A stretch of DNA of 17,512 nt. Origin: CAYJKB01 sp964370625. GTDB taxonomy: Bacteria > Bacillota > Clostridia > Oscillospirales > Butyricicoccaceae. Positions 1-7,480 of this stretch are shown in pieces. Location: the NCBI GenBank assembly GCA_964370625.1, contig CAYJKB010000044.1, positions 1 through 17,512 on the forward strand. Reading direction: 5' to 3'. The notes under the pieces are model-generated. The model ran no database searches, was not told the DNA's origin, and saw only the letters and a program-made list of their open reading frames with translations. The stretch's first letter is position 1, and each line of letters opens with the position of its first letter. The translations under genes were made by a program, and so were the position numbers.

Positions 1-1
1 A

Positions 2-172
2 GATAGTCTTTTAAAATTTGCAAATGTTTGTCTTTCTGGTGGAGAAGCTAAACAAGCAATTACAGATGGAATTGTTTTAGTTAATGATGAAATTTGTACA
101 ATGAGAGGTAAAAAAATATATAAAGGTGATGTAGTTATATTTGATGAGCAAGTAAAACTTATCATTGAATAA
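2..172 (+). CDS. S4-domain RNA-binding protein, YaaA/RlbA type (3' end only)
   Basis: The first 56 codons that are visible end in TAA at 170-172; the start lies upstream of the window. The residues contain an S4-like core: SGGEAKQAITDG, then the turn VLVNDE, then RGKKIYKGDVV near the C terminus. This is the pattern of the small S4 proteins (about 70 residues) encoded between dnaN and recF in Bacillota, which bind RNA and are linked to ribosome assembly. The position immediately before recF supports the call. A 47-base gap separates it from the recF start and no terminator is visible there, so the two are probably co-transcribed. The gene is truncated by the window edge, not broken. Confidence 0.85.
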   Translation, partial: DSLLKFANVCLSGGEAKQAITDGIVLVNDEICTMRGKKIYKGDVVIFDEQVKLIIE

Positions 173-219
173 TTGAAAAATTAAACTCTTCGCTAAAAAT
201 ATGAAAAGGGGTGTTTCAT

Positions 220-1338
220 GTGAAACTTTTAAAATTACACATTAAAAATTTTAGAAATTATGATGAGGCAGATTTTTTATTTAGTGAAAATTCAAATTTA
301 ATTACAGGAAGTAATGCTCAAGGAAAAACTGCAATACTTGAAGCTATTCATTTTTTATCAAGTGGTAAAAGTTTTAGAACGTCGAAAGTTCGTGAAGCTA
401 TATCTTTTGAAAGTGATAGTTTTGAAATTACAGCAAATTTTAAATCACAAGGCAGAGATTTTGAAATTAAATTATTTTTATCACAGAAAATACCTTTTAA
501 AATTTCTATAAATGGTGTTAAAAAGAAGAAAATATCTGAACTTTTGGGATATTTTAAATGTATTAGCTTTTGTCCAGAAGATTTAATGCTTATTCGTTCA
601 GCACCAAGAGACAGACGAAAATTTTTAGATGATAGTATTACTTCACTTCGTCCAAAATATTATTCAGCAATTTCAGAATATAATAGATTATTAGAACATA
701 AAAATGCTATACTAAAAAATTCTGAAAATCGCCCAGAAATGTTAGCATTACTCGATGATTATTCACTTAGAATGGCACATTTTGGCTCATTTTTGATTAA
801 TTATCGTAAATCTTTTTGTGTTAAACTTTCAAAATATGCTGAAGAAATTTATAGCGAAATTTCCGGAGGACGTGAAGATTTTTCTTTAATATATAAAACA
901 GTTAGTAATATTGATGAAGAATTAATACAAAGAGTTGATATTGAAACAGCTTTATATGAACATTATTTATCACATAAAAGTGCTGAAATAGCAACAAAAT
1001 CATGTCTTTCAGGCCCACATAAAGATGATTTTGAAGTTTATTTATCAGAAAAAAATACAAAACAATTTGCATCACAAGGTCAAGTGCGTTCTGTAGCTTT
1101 ATCACTTAAACTTGCTGTATGTAAAATGATTGCAGAAGAAGATGGAGAACCTCCTGTATTATTACTTGATGATGTATTATCTGAACTTGATGAATATCGT
1201 CAAAAATTTATATTAAATAAAATAAAAGATGGGCAAACTTTTATAACTTCATGTATGCCACTTATAGATGGAAGCATGGAAAATGGCAAAATTTTTGTTA
1301 TTAAAAGTGGTAAGTTATCAGAAAATTATAATGTCTAA
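220..1338 (+). CDS. recF: DNA replication and repair protein RecF
   Basis: RecF is an SMC-like ATPase that binds gapped DNA and helps load RecA through RecO and RecR in the cytoplasm. With the start at GTG 220 the protein has 372 residues, a normal length. The ATP site is visible as GSNAQGKT (Walker A, about residues 30-37). A signature region SQGQVRS lies near 285, and Walker B (VLLLDDVLSELD) near 314-324. LSGPHKDDF, typical of RecF, lies near 263. An in-frame GTG also exists at 211, but the only good ribosome binding site (AAAAGGGG, 203-210) abuts it. GTG 220 has correct spacing and gives the expected N terminus KLLKLHIKNFRNY. The gene follows the S4 gene and ends four bases before a strong terminator, so remB-gyrB form a separate unit. 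Confidence 0.97.
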   Translation: MKLLKLHIKNFRNYDEADFLFSENSNLITGSNAQGKTAILEAIHFLSSGKSFRTSKVREAISFESDSFEITANFKSQGRDFEIKLFLSQKIPFKISINGVKKKKISELLGYFKCISFCPEDLMLIRSAPRDRRKFLDDSITSLRPKYYSAISEYNRLLEHKNAILKNSENRPEMLALLDDYSLRMAHFGSFLINYRKSFCVKLSKYAEEIYSEISGGREDFSLIYKTVSNIDEELIQRVDIETALYEHYLSHKSAEIATKSCLSGPHKDDFEVYLSEKNTKQFASQGQVRSVALSLKLAVCKMIAEEDGEPPVLLLDDVLSELDEYRQKFILNKIKDGQTFITSCMPLIDGSMENGKIFVIKSGKLSENYNV

Positions 1339-1341
1339 AAT

Positions 1342-1378
1342 AAAAAAATCGACACAAAAAATTGTGTCGATTTTTTTA
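1342..1378 (+). terminator. Rho-independent terminator after recF
   Basis: A perfect 16-bp stem runs from 1342-1357 to 1362-1377 around an AAAA loop. Its core is TCGACACAA/TTGTGTCGA, flanked by seven A on the left and seven T on the right. Because of the A and T tracts it could also act on transcripts arriving from the - strand. It begins four bases after the recF stop codon. Confidence 0.93.
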
Positions 1379-1446
1379 ATTATTTTTATATTTCATCTTT
1401 GATAAAGGGGTTTTCCTTTAAAATAAATTTTTAGATTTTTTTATTT

Positions 1447-1949
1447 TTCGTTCCACGGATGGATTTTTAAAATAATAAACTTCATATTCTTCTTCGATAC
1501 TTGTTGAGTGACAAGTATCCAAACGCTTTTATTTTTTGGCTTGTCAAAAAATAAAGGTAAAATCGCCTTTGATACGTGCGTTCAAAGTAACTGGATTACT
1601 CATTCTCTCGGCAGTCTGCTTGTGATTACCTCGCTACTATCGCACTCCGTGCTGTATCGTGCTGATTTTTCGATTGTATCTTGCAGAAAAAGGGATTGTG
1701 CAAAACCCTTCTTTAATTTAGGCTGTGCAACTATTGCCATATTATATCCAGTACGAAGTACGGAAGTAACATGAATTAGCAGAACGGTTGCCACCGATAG
1801 TACGAACAACCAGATGTGCCAAATATCTTATCAAAAAGCGATTTTGTTTACTTTTGACAAGTCCAAAAGTAAAAACGCTTGATTACTTGCCGTTACGCAA
1901 GTAATGAAAAAGAAATTATATCTTATTATACAAAAATCCATCTGTCGAA
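1447..1949. repeat. Near-full-length palindromic element of about 500 bp, copy 1 (MITE-like)
   Basis: This non-coding stretch is an imperfect inverted repeat centred near 1700. The outer ends are ACGGATGGATTTTT (1455-1468) and AAAAATCCATCTGT (1932-1945), one mismatch in 14, and the match extends to TTCG/CGAA at 1447 and 1949. Reading inward, both arms carry the same nested hairpins in mirror order. Hairpin A is GATACTTGT-TGAGTG-ACAAGTATC (1496-1519), mirrored by ATTACTTGC-CGTTAC-GCAAGTAAT (1882-1905). Hairpin B is an 11-bp stem (1528-1538 with 1545-1555), mirrored by TTTACTTTTG/CAAAAGTAAA (1847-1856 with 1864-1873). Similarity of the arms weakens inside about 1620-1780. A small apical hairpin AAGGG/CCCTT (1690-1694 with 1706-1710) sits nearly at the centre. 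Short ORFs inside have no recognisable protein. No transposase is present, so a non-autonomous element is likely. No clear target-site duplication was seen. Confidence 0.8.
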
Positions 1950-2021
1950 GATTAAATCTAAAGGTAACAAAAACAAAAGATAATTTTCCTCATATTTGCC
2001 CTGTAATCAATTTTATACTTT

Positions 2022-2060
2022 AGACGAATAGCTTATTGAAAGATAGTTATTCGTCTTTTA
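2022..2060 (+). terminator. Probable terminator between the repeat element and remB
   Basis: A 9-bp stem AGACGAATA (2022-2030) pairs with TATTCGTCT (2048-2056) around a 17-base loop, and TTTTA follows. No gene lies between it and the recF terminator, so it would stop transcription coming from the repeat element or reading through from recF, isolating the remB-gyrB promoter. Confidence 0.6.
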
Positions 2061-2105
2061 TACTTAATAAAAACACGATTAAATTTTAATTTAATACAAA
2101 AAACA

Positions 2106-2135
2106 CTTTATTTTTCAATAAAAATATGCTAGAAT
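2106..2135 (+). promoter_or_regulatory. Candidate promoter for remB-gyrB
   Basis: TAGAAT at 2130-2135 with an upstream TGC gives an extended -10-like TGCTAGAAT. The -35 is poor: the best choice near 17-18 bases upstream is CTTTAT/TTTATT at about 2106-2112. It lies downstream of the 2022-2060 terminator and 34 bases upstream of the remB start, which is where a promoter is expected. Confidence 0.45.
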
Positions 2136-2169
2136 AAAACAGTGTATATGTTATGAAAGGATAAATTAT

Positions 2170-2433
2170 ATGTATTTACATTTAGGTAGCGACGTTATTG
2201 TTAAAAATCGTGATATTATAGCAATTTTTGATATGGAAACTGCTACAATTTCAAAGCACACTCGTAAATTTTTATCCGAATGTGAAAAAAAAGGTATAGT
2301 AATAAATATTAGTGAAGATATTCCTAAATCTTTTATATTATGTCAAAATAATGAAAAAAAATTACTTTATATTTCACAAATTTCATCAGCTACATTGTTA
2401 AAACGTGCAAATAGCAAGAAAATTAATATATAA
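2170..2433 (+). CDS. remB: DUF370 protein, extracellular matrix regulator RemB type (YaaB)
   Basis: The 87-residue protein starts MYLHLGSDVIVKNRDIIAIFD, the typical N terminus of the YaaB/RemB branch of DUF370. It continues with TATISKHTRKFL and ILCQNNEKKLLYISQISSATLLKR. In Bacillus subtilis the related RemA is a DNA-binding activator of biofilm matrix genes and RemB is its small paralogue. The role in this organism is inferred only from that similarity. The AAAGG ribosome binding site (2156-2160) is nine bases from the ATG. The position between recF and gyrB is the classical one for yaaB. The gene lies 48 bases upstream of gyrB with no convincing terminator between them, so both probably share a transcript. 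Confidence 0.9.
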   Translation: MYLHLGSDVIVKNRDIIAIFDMETATISKHTRKFLSECEKKGIVINISEDIPKSFILCQNNEKKLLYISQISSATLLKRANSKKINI

Positions 2434-2481
2434 ACAATTTAAGCATTATCTATAATTTTAGATAGAATGGAGCATTAAAAA

Positions 2482-4416
2482 ATGATAGAAGAAACAATGG
2501 ACATAAAAGTTACAGAAGTCTATGACGAAAATCAGATACAAGTTCTAGAAGGACTTGAAGCTGTTAGAAAACGTCCTGGTATGTATATCGGGTCTACATC
2601 TGCTCGTGGGCTTCATCATTTAGTATATGAAATAGTTGATAACTCAATAGATGAGGCATTAGCTGGTTATTGTACTGATATAAATGTCACTATTGAAAAA
2701 GATAATATTATCTGTGTTGCAGATAATGGACGTGGTATTCCTGTTGGTATTCACCCTAAAATGGGTATTCCAACACTTGAAGTTGTATTTACAATTCTTC
2801 ATGCTGGTGGTAAATTCGGTGGTGATGGTTATAAAGTTTCTGGTGGTTTACATGGTGTTGGTGCATCAGTTGTAAATGCATTATCAGAATGGCTTGAAGT
2901 TGAAGTTCGTGATGGTGAAAAACGTCATTTAATGCGTTTTGAACGTGGCGATTCTTGTTTTGCTATGAAATCTGAAGATTTTGTATCAGAAAGAACTGGA
3001 ACAACTGTCCGTTTTCGTGCTGATGGTGATATTTTTGAGACATTAGAATATGAATATGATGTACTTTTAAATCGTCTGCGTGAGCAAGCATTTTTAAATG
3101 GTGGTATTAGAATTAATATAGCTGATGATCGTGATGATGAAGATAAAAAATCAAAATCACTTTATTATGAAGGTGGTATTAAATCTTTTGTTGAACATAT
3201 AAATCGTAACAAAAAAGCTATTCATGATGAAGTTATTTATGTATCTGGTACTCGTGATGGTTCTTTTGCTGAAGTTGCAATTCAATATAATGATGGTTTT
3301 AACGAAAGTTTATTGTCTTTTGCAAATAATATCAACACTACAGAGGGTGGAACACATGAAACTGGGTTTAAATCTGCTCTTACAAAAGTAATTAATGATT
3401 ATGGTAGAAAATATAAAATACTTAAAGATAATGATAAAAATTTATCTGGTGATGATGTGCGTGAAGGGATTACAGCTATAATTTCTGTAAAACTTCATGA
3501 AGCACAATTTGAAGGGCAAACTAAAACAAAACTTGGTAACTCTGAAATTCGTACTTTAGTTGAAACGATGACTAATGAAAAATTATCAGAATTTTTCGAA
3601 GAAAATCCATCTATTGCAAAAACTATATTAGATAAAGCTCAAACAGCTGCAAGAGCACGTGAAGCTGCTAAAAAAGCTCGTGATATGACACGTAGAAAAT
3701 CTGCTCTTGAAAGTGGCTCACTTCCTGGTAAACTTGCCGATTGTCAAGAAAAAGACCCAACACTTACAGAAATCTACATCGTAGAAGGAGATAGTGCTGG
3801 TGGTTCTGCTAAAGGTGGACGTGATAGACGTTTCCAAGCTATACTGCCTCTTTGGGGTAAAATGCTTAATGTTGAAAAAGCACGTCTTGATAAAGTTTAT
3901 GGCAATGAAAAATTAGTTCCTATGATTACAGCTTTTGGTGCTGGTATCGGTGATGAATTTAATCTTGAAAAACTGCGTTATGGCAAAATTATTTTAATGG
4001 CAGATGCCGATGTCGATGGTAGCCATATCCGTACGCTGCTGCTTACTTTCTTTTTCCGTTTTATGCGTCCACTTGTAGAAAATGGACATGTTTATATAGC
4101 TCAGCCTCCATTATTTAAAATTTCTAAAGGTAAAAATACTGTAAAATATGCATATTCTGAACATGAACGTGATATTATTTTAAATGAACTTGGCGATAAC
4201 TGCTTAATTCAGCGTTATAAAGGTCTTGGGGAAATGAATCCTGAACAACTTTGGGAAACTACGCTAAACCCTGAAAATCGTACACTTTTACGTGTTGGTA
4301 TGGAAGATGCAGCTCTTGCTGATGAAATTTTCACTATACTAATGGGCGAAAAAGTAGAACCTCGTCGTGAATTTATCGAAGCAAATGCAAAATATGTTAA
4401 GAATTTAGATGTTTAG
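2482..4416 (+). CDS. gyrB: DNA gyrase subunit B
   Basis: GyrB is the ATPase and TOPRIM subunit of gyrase, which introduces negative supercoils with GyrA. The 644 residues match a normal Gram-positive GyrB. The GHKL ATP fold shows the catalytic Glu50 and Asn54 in YEIVDNSIDEA, then ADNGRGIPVG (80-89) and GGLHGVGASVVNALS (121-135). The lysine loop QTKTKLGN lies near 346-353. The TOPRIM domain has EGDSAGGSAKGG (435-446) and the Mg-binding DADVDGSHIRTLL (508-520). The C terminus RYKGLGEMNPEQLWETT is the usual gyrase tail. GGAG at 2469-2472 places the ATG with a 9-base spacer. Residue 458 (LPLWGKMLNVEKA) is Trp where E. coli has Lys447; I recall Trp as common in clostridial homologues. The gene is followed directly by repeat copy 2, not by a terminator. 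Confidence 0.98.
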   Translation: MIEETMDIKVTEVYDENQIQVLEGLEAVRKRPGMYIGSTSARGLHHLVYEIVDNSIDEALAGYCTDINVTIEKDNIICVADNGRGIPVGIHPKMGIPTLEVVFTILHAGGKFGGDGYKVSGGLHGVGASVVNALSEWLEVEVRDGEKRHLMRFERGDSCFAMKSEDFVSERTGTTVRFRADGDIFETLEYEYDVLLNRLREQAFLNGGIRINIADDRDDEDKKSKSLYYEGGIKSFVEHINRNKKAIHDEVIYVSGTRDGSFAEVAIQYNDGFNESLLSFANNINTTEGGTHETGFKSALTKVINDYGRKYKILKDNDKNLSGDDVREGITAIISVKLHEAQFEGQTKTKLGNSEIRTLVETMTNEKLSEFFEENPSIAKTILDKAQTAARAREAAKKARDMTRRKSALESGSLPGKLADCQEKDPTLTEIYIVEGDSAGGSAKGGRDRRFQAILPLWGKMLNVEKARLDKVYGNEKLVPMITAFGAGIGDEFNLEKLRYGKIILMADADVDGSHIRTLLLTFFFRFMRPLVENGHVYIAQPPLFKISKGKNTVKYAYSEHERDIILNELGDNCLIQRYKGLGEMNPEQLWETTLNPENRTLLRVGMEDAALADEIFTILMGEKVEPRREFIEANAKYVKNLDV

Positions 4417-4451
4417 TTTAAATTTCATTTAAAAATAAATCACCTTTGCCG

Positions 4452-4861
4452 AATATACTAATTTTTCTTTTCGATACTTGGGTAACGCCAAGTATCCAAA
4501 CGTTTTTATTTTTTGTATCGTCAAAAAATAAAGGTAAAACCTCTTTGCCACAATGTTTGGCACAATCTGGATTACTCGTTCTCTCGGCAGTNNNNNNNNN
4601 NNNNNNNNNNNNNNNNNNNNNNNNNNNNNNNNNNNNNNNNNNNNNNNNNNNNNNNNNNNNNNNNNNNNNNNNNNNNNNNNNNNNNNNNNNNAGCAAGGGA
4701 AATTAATAACCCCAAGTTGTGCGTTTACAGCACGAGTGGACAACAGCAAATCTAAAAATTATTTAAAAACTAATGTTGTCCACAAATTAAAGTTTTTTGC
4801 GAGCTTTTGTTCACAAAAGCGGAAAGTTTTTTGTTTTACTTTTGTTCACAAAAGTAAAGAA
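4452..4861. repeat. Palindromic element copy 2 in the gyrB-gyrA intergenic region (interrupted by gap)
   Basis: The left arm matches copy 1 closely: 4470-4532 against 1493-1555 is identical at 53 of 63 positions without gaps. GATTACTCRTTCTCTCGGCAGT then recurs up to the edge of the gap at 4591. Hairpin A is GATACTTGG-GTAACG-CCAAGTATC (4473-4496). Hairpin B (4505-4515 with 4522-4532) has the same 11-bp stem as in copy 1. To the right of the gap, TTTACTTTTG/CAAAAGTAAA (4835-4844 with 4849-4858) has the same stem as the copy 1 right arm. GCTTTTG/CAAAAGC (4803-4809 with 4814-4820) and GTGGACAAC/GTTGTCCAC (4736-4744 with 4775-4783) are additional hairpins. The right end abuts the gyrA ribosome binding site. 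The outer TGGATTT ends of copy 1 are not seen here, so the boundaries are approximate. Confidence 0.7.
4592..4691. other. Assembly gap (100 N)
   Basis: Exactly 100 undetermined bases, the conventional filler for a gap of unknown length. It begins inside the palindromic repeat, so repeat or hairpin structure probably broke the assembly. The true length and sequence are unknown. Confidence 0.99.
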
Positions 4862-4873
4862 AGGAAGAAATTA

Positions 4874-7480
4874 ATGAGCGAACTTAAATTCGAAAATCAG
4901 AAGATAGTCGATGTTCAAATAGAAAGAGAAATGAAAAAATCGTATATAGATTATGCGATGTCCGTTATAGTAGGACGTGCATTACCTGATGTACGTGACG
5001 GTTTAAAACCTGTACATAGACGTATTTTATACGCTATGTATGAAGATAATTTAACACATGAAAAACCTTATTATAAATCTGCGACTACTGTCGGTAACGT
5101 GCTTGGTAAATATCATCCACATGGTGATGCTTCTGTTTATGATGCACTTGTACGTATGGCTCAAGATTTTTCACTGCGTTATCCTCTGATTGATGGCCAT
5201 GGGAACTTTGGTTCTATAGATGGTGACCCACCAGCTGCATATCGTTATACTGAAGCACGTATGAGCAAAATTTCATCTCATTTACTTGCTGATATTGAAA
5301 AAAATACTGTAGATTTTGCAAATAACTATGATGATAAACGTAAAGAACCTGTAGTTATTCCATCTCGTTTTCCAAACTTACTTGTAAATGGCTCATCAGG
5401 TATAGCTGTTGGTATGGCAACAAATATTCCACCTCATAACTTAAATGAAGTGGTTGACGGTATTTGTCATGTTATTGACAACCCTGAATGTGAAATTTAT
5501 GAAATTATGGACTTCATTCAAGGGCCAGACTTCCCAACCGGTGGTATTATTATGGGAAGAAGTGGTATTCGTGCAGCTTATGCTACTGGACGTGGTAAAA
5601 TTCGTGTTCGTGCAAAAGCTGATATTGAAGAATGGCAAAATGGACGTTATAAAATCGCTGTAACTGAAATTCCTTATATGGTTAATAAATCACGTTTAGT
5701 TGAAAGCATTGCTGACCTTGTACGTGATAAACGTATTGAAGGTATCTCTGATTTACGTGATGAATCTGATAGAAATGGTATGCGTATTGTTATTGAGCTT
5801 AAACGTGATGCTAATGCAAATGTTGTTCTAAATCAGCTTTATAAATATACTCAAATGCAAGATACGATTTCTATGATTATGCTTGCACTTCATAAAAATC
5901 AACCGAAAATTCTTAATATTCGTGAAATTATTGATAGTTATATTACTTTCCAAAAAGAAGTTGTTGAACGTAGAACTCGTTTTGACCTTAAAAAAGCATC
6001 TGATAGAGCACATGTTCTTGAAGGTTTAAAAGTTGCAACAGATAATATTGATAGAATTATTTCTATTATTCGTGCATCTGCAAATGAAACTGAAGCACGT
6101 GATAACTTAACTAAAGAACCATTTATGGTTGACCAAATGGCACTTATCGGTGTTGAAAGTAATGGCACAAAATCTGAATTTTTCCTATCAGAAATTCAAG
6201 CAAAAGCTATTGTTGATATGCGTTTAGGTCGTTTAACTGGGCTAGAACGTGAAAAAATCGACGGTGAATATACTGACCTTAATGATAAAATTGCAGGTTT
6301 TGAAGAAATTTTATCCTCTAATGCTAATATACTATCTGTTGTAAAAGAAGAACTTATTGCTATTCGTGATAAATTCGGCGATGAGCGACGTACAGAAATT
6401 GAAAATGTTGAAAATGAAATTGATATTGAAGATTTAATTGAAGAAACTGATTGTGCTTATACACTAACACATTTTGGTTATATCAAACGTCTGCCAACTA
6501 ATACTTATAAATCTCAAAAACGTGGTGGACGTGGTGTTAATGCTATGGCTACTCGTGATGAGGATTTTGTAAAAACTATCTTTACAGCTTCAACTCATGA
6601 TAATATATTATTCTTTACAAATTTTGGTAAAGTTTATAAATTAAAAGGCTATCAAATTCCAGAAAGTTCTCGTACTGCAAAAGGTATGGCTATTGTAAAC
6701 TTGCTAGAACTTGACCCTGATGAGAAAATCTCTGCAATGTTCCCTATAAAAGAATTTGCTGATGATAAATTCTTGTTCTTCGCAACAAAAATGGGAACTG
6801 TAAAACGTGTTGTATTATCTGATTTAATTAATATTCGTCGTGGTGGTTTGCGTGCACTTAATCTTAATGATGGCGATGCAGTTGTAGATGTTAGACTAAC
6901 TGACGGCACACAAAATATTATGCTTGCAACAGCTGACGGAAAAGCTGTTTGTTTTGATGAAACAGAAGTACGTGCAATGGGACGAACAGCTGTTGGTGTT
7001 CGTGGTATTTCGCTTGCAGAAGGCGATTATGTTATTGGTGCTGCACGTGCAAGAGATGAAGCAGAAGTGCTAACTATTACAGAAAATGGATTTGGTAAAA
7101 GAACTCCTGTTGCTGAATATTCAGTACATCATCGTGGTGGTAAAGGTGTTATTTTACATGGTATCACAGAAAAAACTGGTAAAATTGCCGGACTTGCTGT
7201 AGTTGATAATGATAATGATATTATGATTATCACTGATGTTGGCATAATTATTCGTACAGCTGTTGATGAAATTCGTCTTTGTGGACGTTCTTCACAAGGT
7301 GTTATTACTATGCGTACGAATGATGAATATAAAGTTATTTCTATCGCTCGTACGGAAAAACAAGAAGATGATGATGAAGAAAATGATGAAACTTCAGAAC
7401 AAACTTCAGGTGAAGTATTGGAAAATAGCGAAAACACAGAAAACATTGATACAGCTACAGTAGAGGATGACAATGAGTAA
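4874..7480 (+). CDS. gyrA: DNA gyrase subunit A
   Basis: GyrA is the DNA-cleaving and wrapping subunit of gyrase. From ATG 4874 it has 868 residues. The reading frame stays open upstream through the N gap to 4553, but that part is repeat sequence. The AAAGGAAG site at 4859-4866 and the N terminus MSELKFENQKIVDVQIEREM fix the start at 4874. The winged-helix/tower part shows GRALPDVRDGLKPVHRRILY, GKYHPHGDASVYD (78-90) and the catalytic Tyr125 in AAYRYTEAR. The GyrA box QKRGGRG (548-554) precedes the C-terminal pinwheel and marks it as gyrase, not topoisomerase IV. Residue 86 is Ala at the position of E. coli Ser83, while Asp90 matches Asp87. The last 41 residues form an acidic tail. The stop codon overlaps rnhA by eight bases. 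Confidence 0.98.
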   Translation: MSELKFENQKIVDVQIEREMKKSYIDYAMSVIVGRALPDVRDGLKPVHRRILYAMYEDNLTHEKPYYKSATTVGNVLGKYHPHGDASVYDALVRMAQDFSLRYPLIDGHGNFGSIDGDPPAAYRYTEARMSKISSHLLADIEKNTVDFANNYDDKRKEPVVIPSRFPNLLVNGSSGIAVGMATNIPPHNLNEVVDGICHVIDNPECEIYEIMDFIQGPDFPTGGIIMGRSGIRAAYATGRGKIRVRAKADIEEWQNGRYKIAVTEIPYMVNKSRLVESIADLVRDKRIEGISDLRDESDRNGMRIVIELKRDANANVVLNQLYKYTQMQDTISMIMLALHKNQPKILNIREIIDSYITFQKEVVERRTRFDLKKASDRAHVLEGLKVATDNIDRIISIIRASANETEARDNLTKEPFMVDQMALIGVESNGTKSEFFLSEIQAKAIVDMRLGRLTGLEREKIDGEYTDLNDKIAGFEEILSSNANILSVVKEELIAIRDKFGDERRTEIENVENEIDIEDLIEETDCAYTLTHFGYIKRLPTNTYKSQKRGGRGVNAMATRDEDFVKTIFTASTHDNILFFTNFGKVYKLKGYQIPESSRTAKGMAIVNLLELDPDEKISAMFPIKEFADDKFLFFATKMGTVKRVVLSDLINIRRGGLRALNLNDGDAVVDVRLTDGTQNIMLATADGKAVCFDETEVRAMGRTAVGVRGISLAEGDYVIGAARARDEAEVLTITENGFGKRTPVAEYSVHHRGGKGVILHGITEKTGKIAGLAVVDNDNDIMIITDVGIIIRTAVDEIRLCGRSSQGVITMRTNDEYKVISIARTEKQEDDDEENDETSEQTSGEVLENSENTENIDTATVEDDNE

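Noticed and set aside
211..219. GTG at 211 as the recF start
   Set aside because: It abuts the AAAAGGGG ribosome binding site; GTG 220 has correct spacing and gives the normal RecF N terminus.
1508..1809. Overlapping short ORFs on both strands (88 and 69 residues) in the recF-remB region
   Set aside because: They lie inside the palindromic element, have no ribosome binding site or recognisable family, and their translations follow repeat hairpins.
4553..4873. Upstream extension of gyrA through the N gap
   Set aside because: The extra residues come from repeat sequence and undetermined bases; the ribosome binding site and conserved N terminus place the start at 4874.
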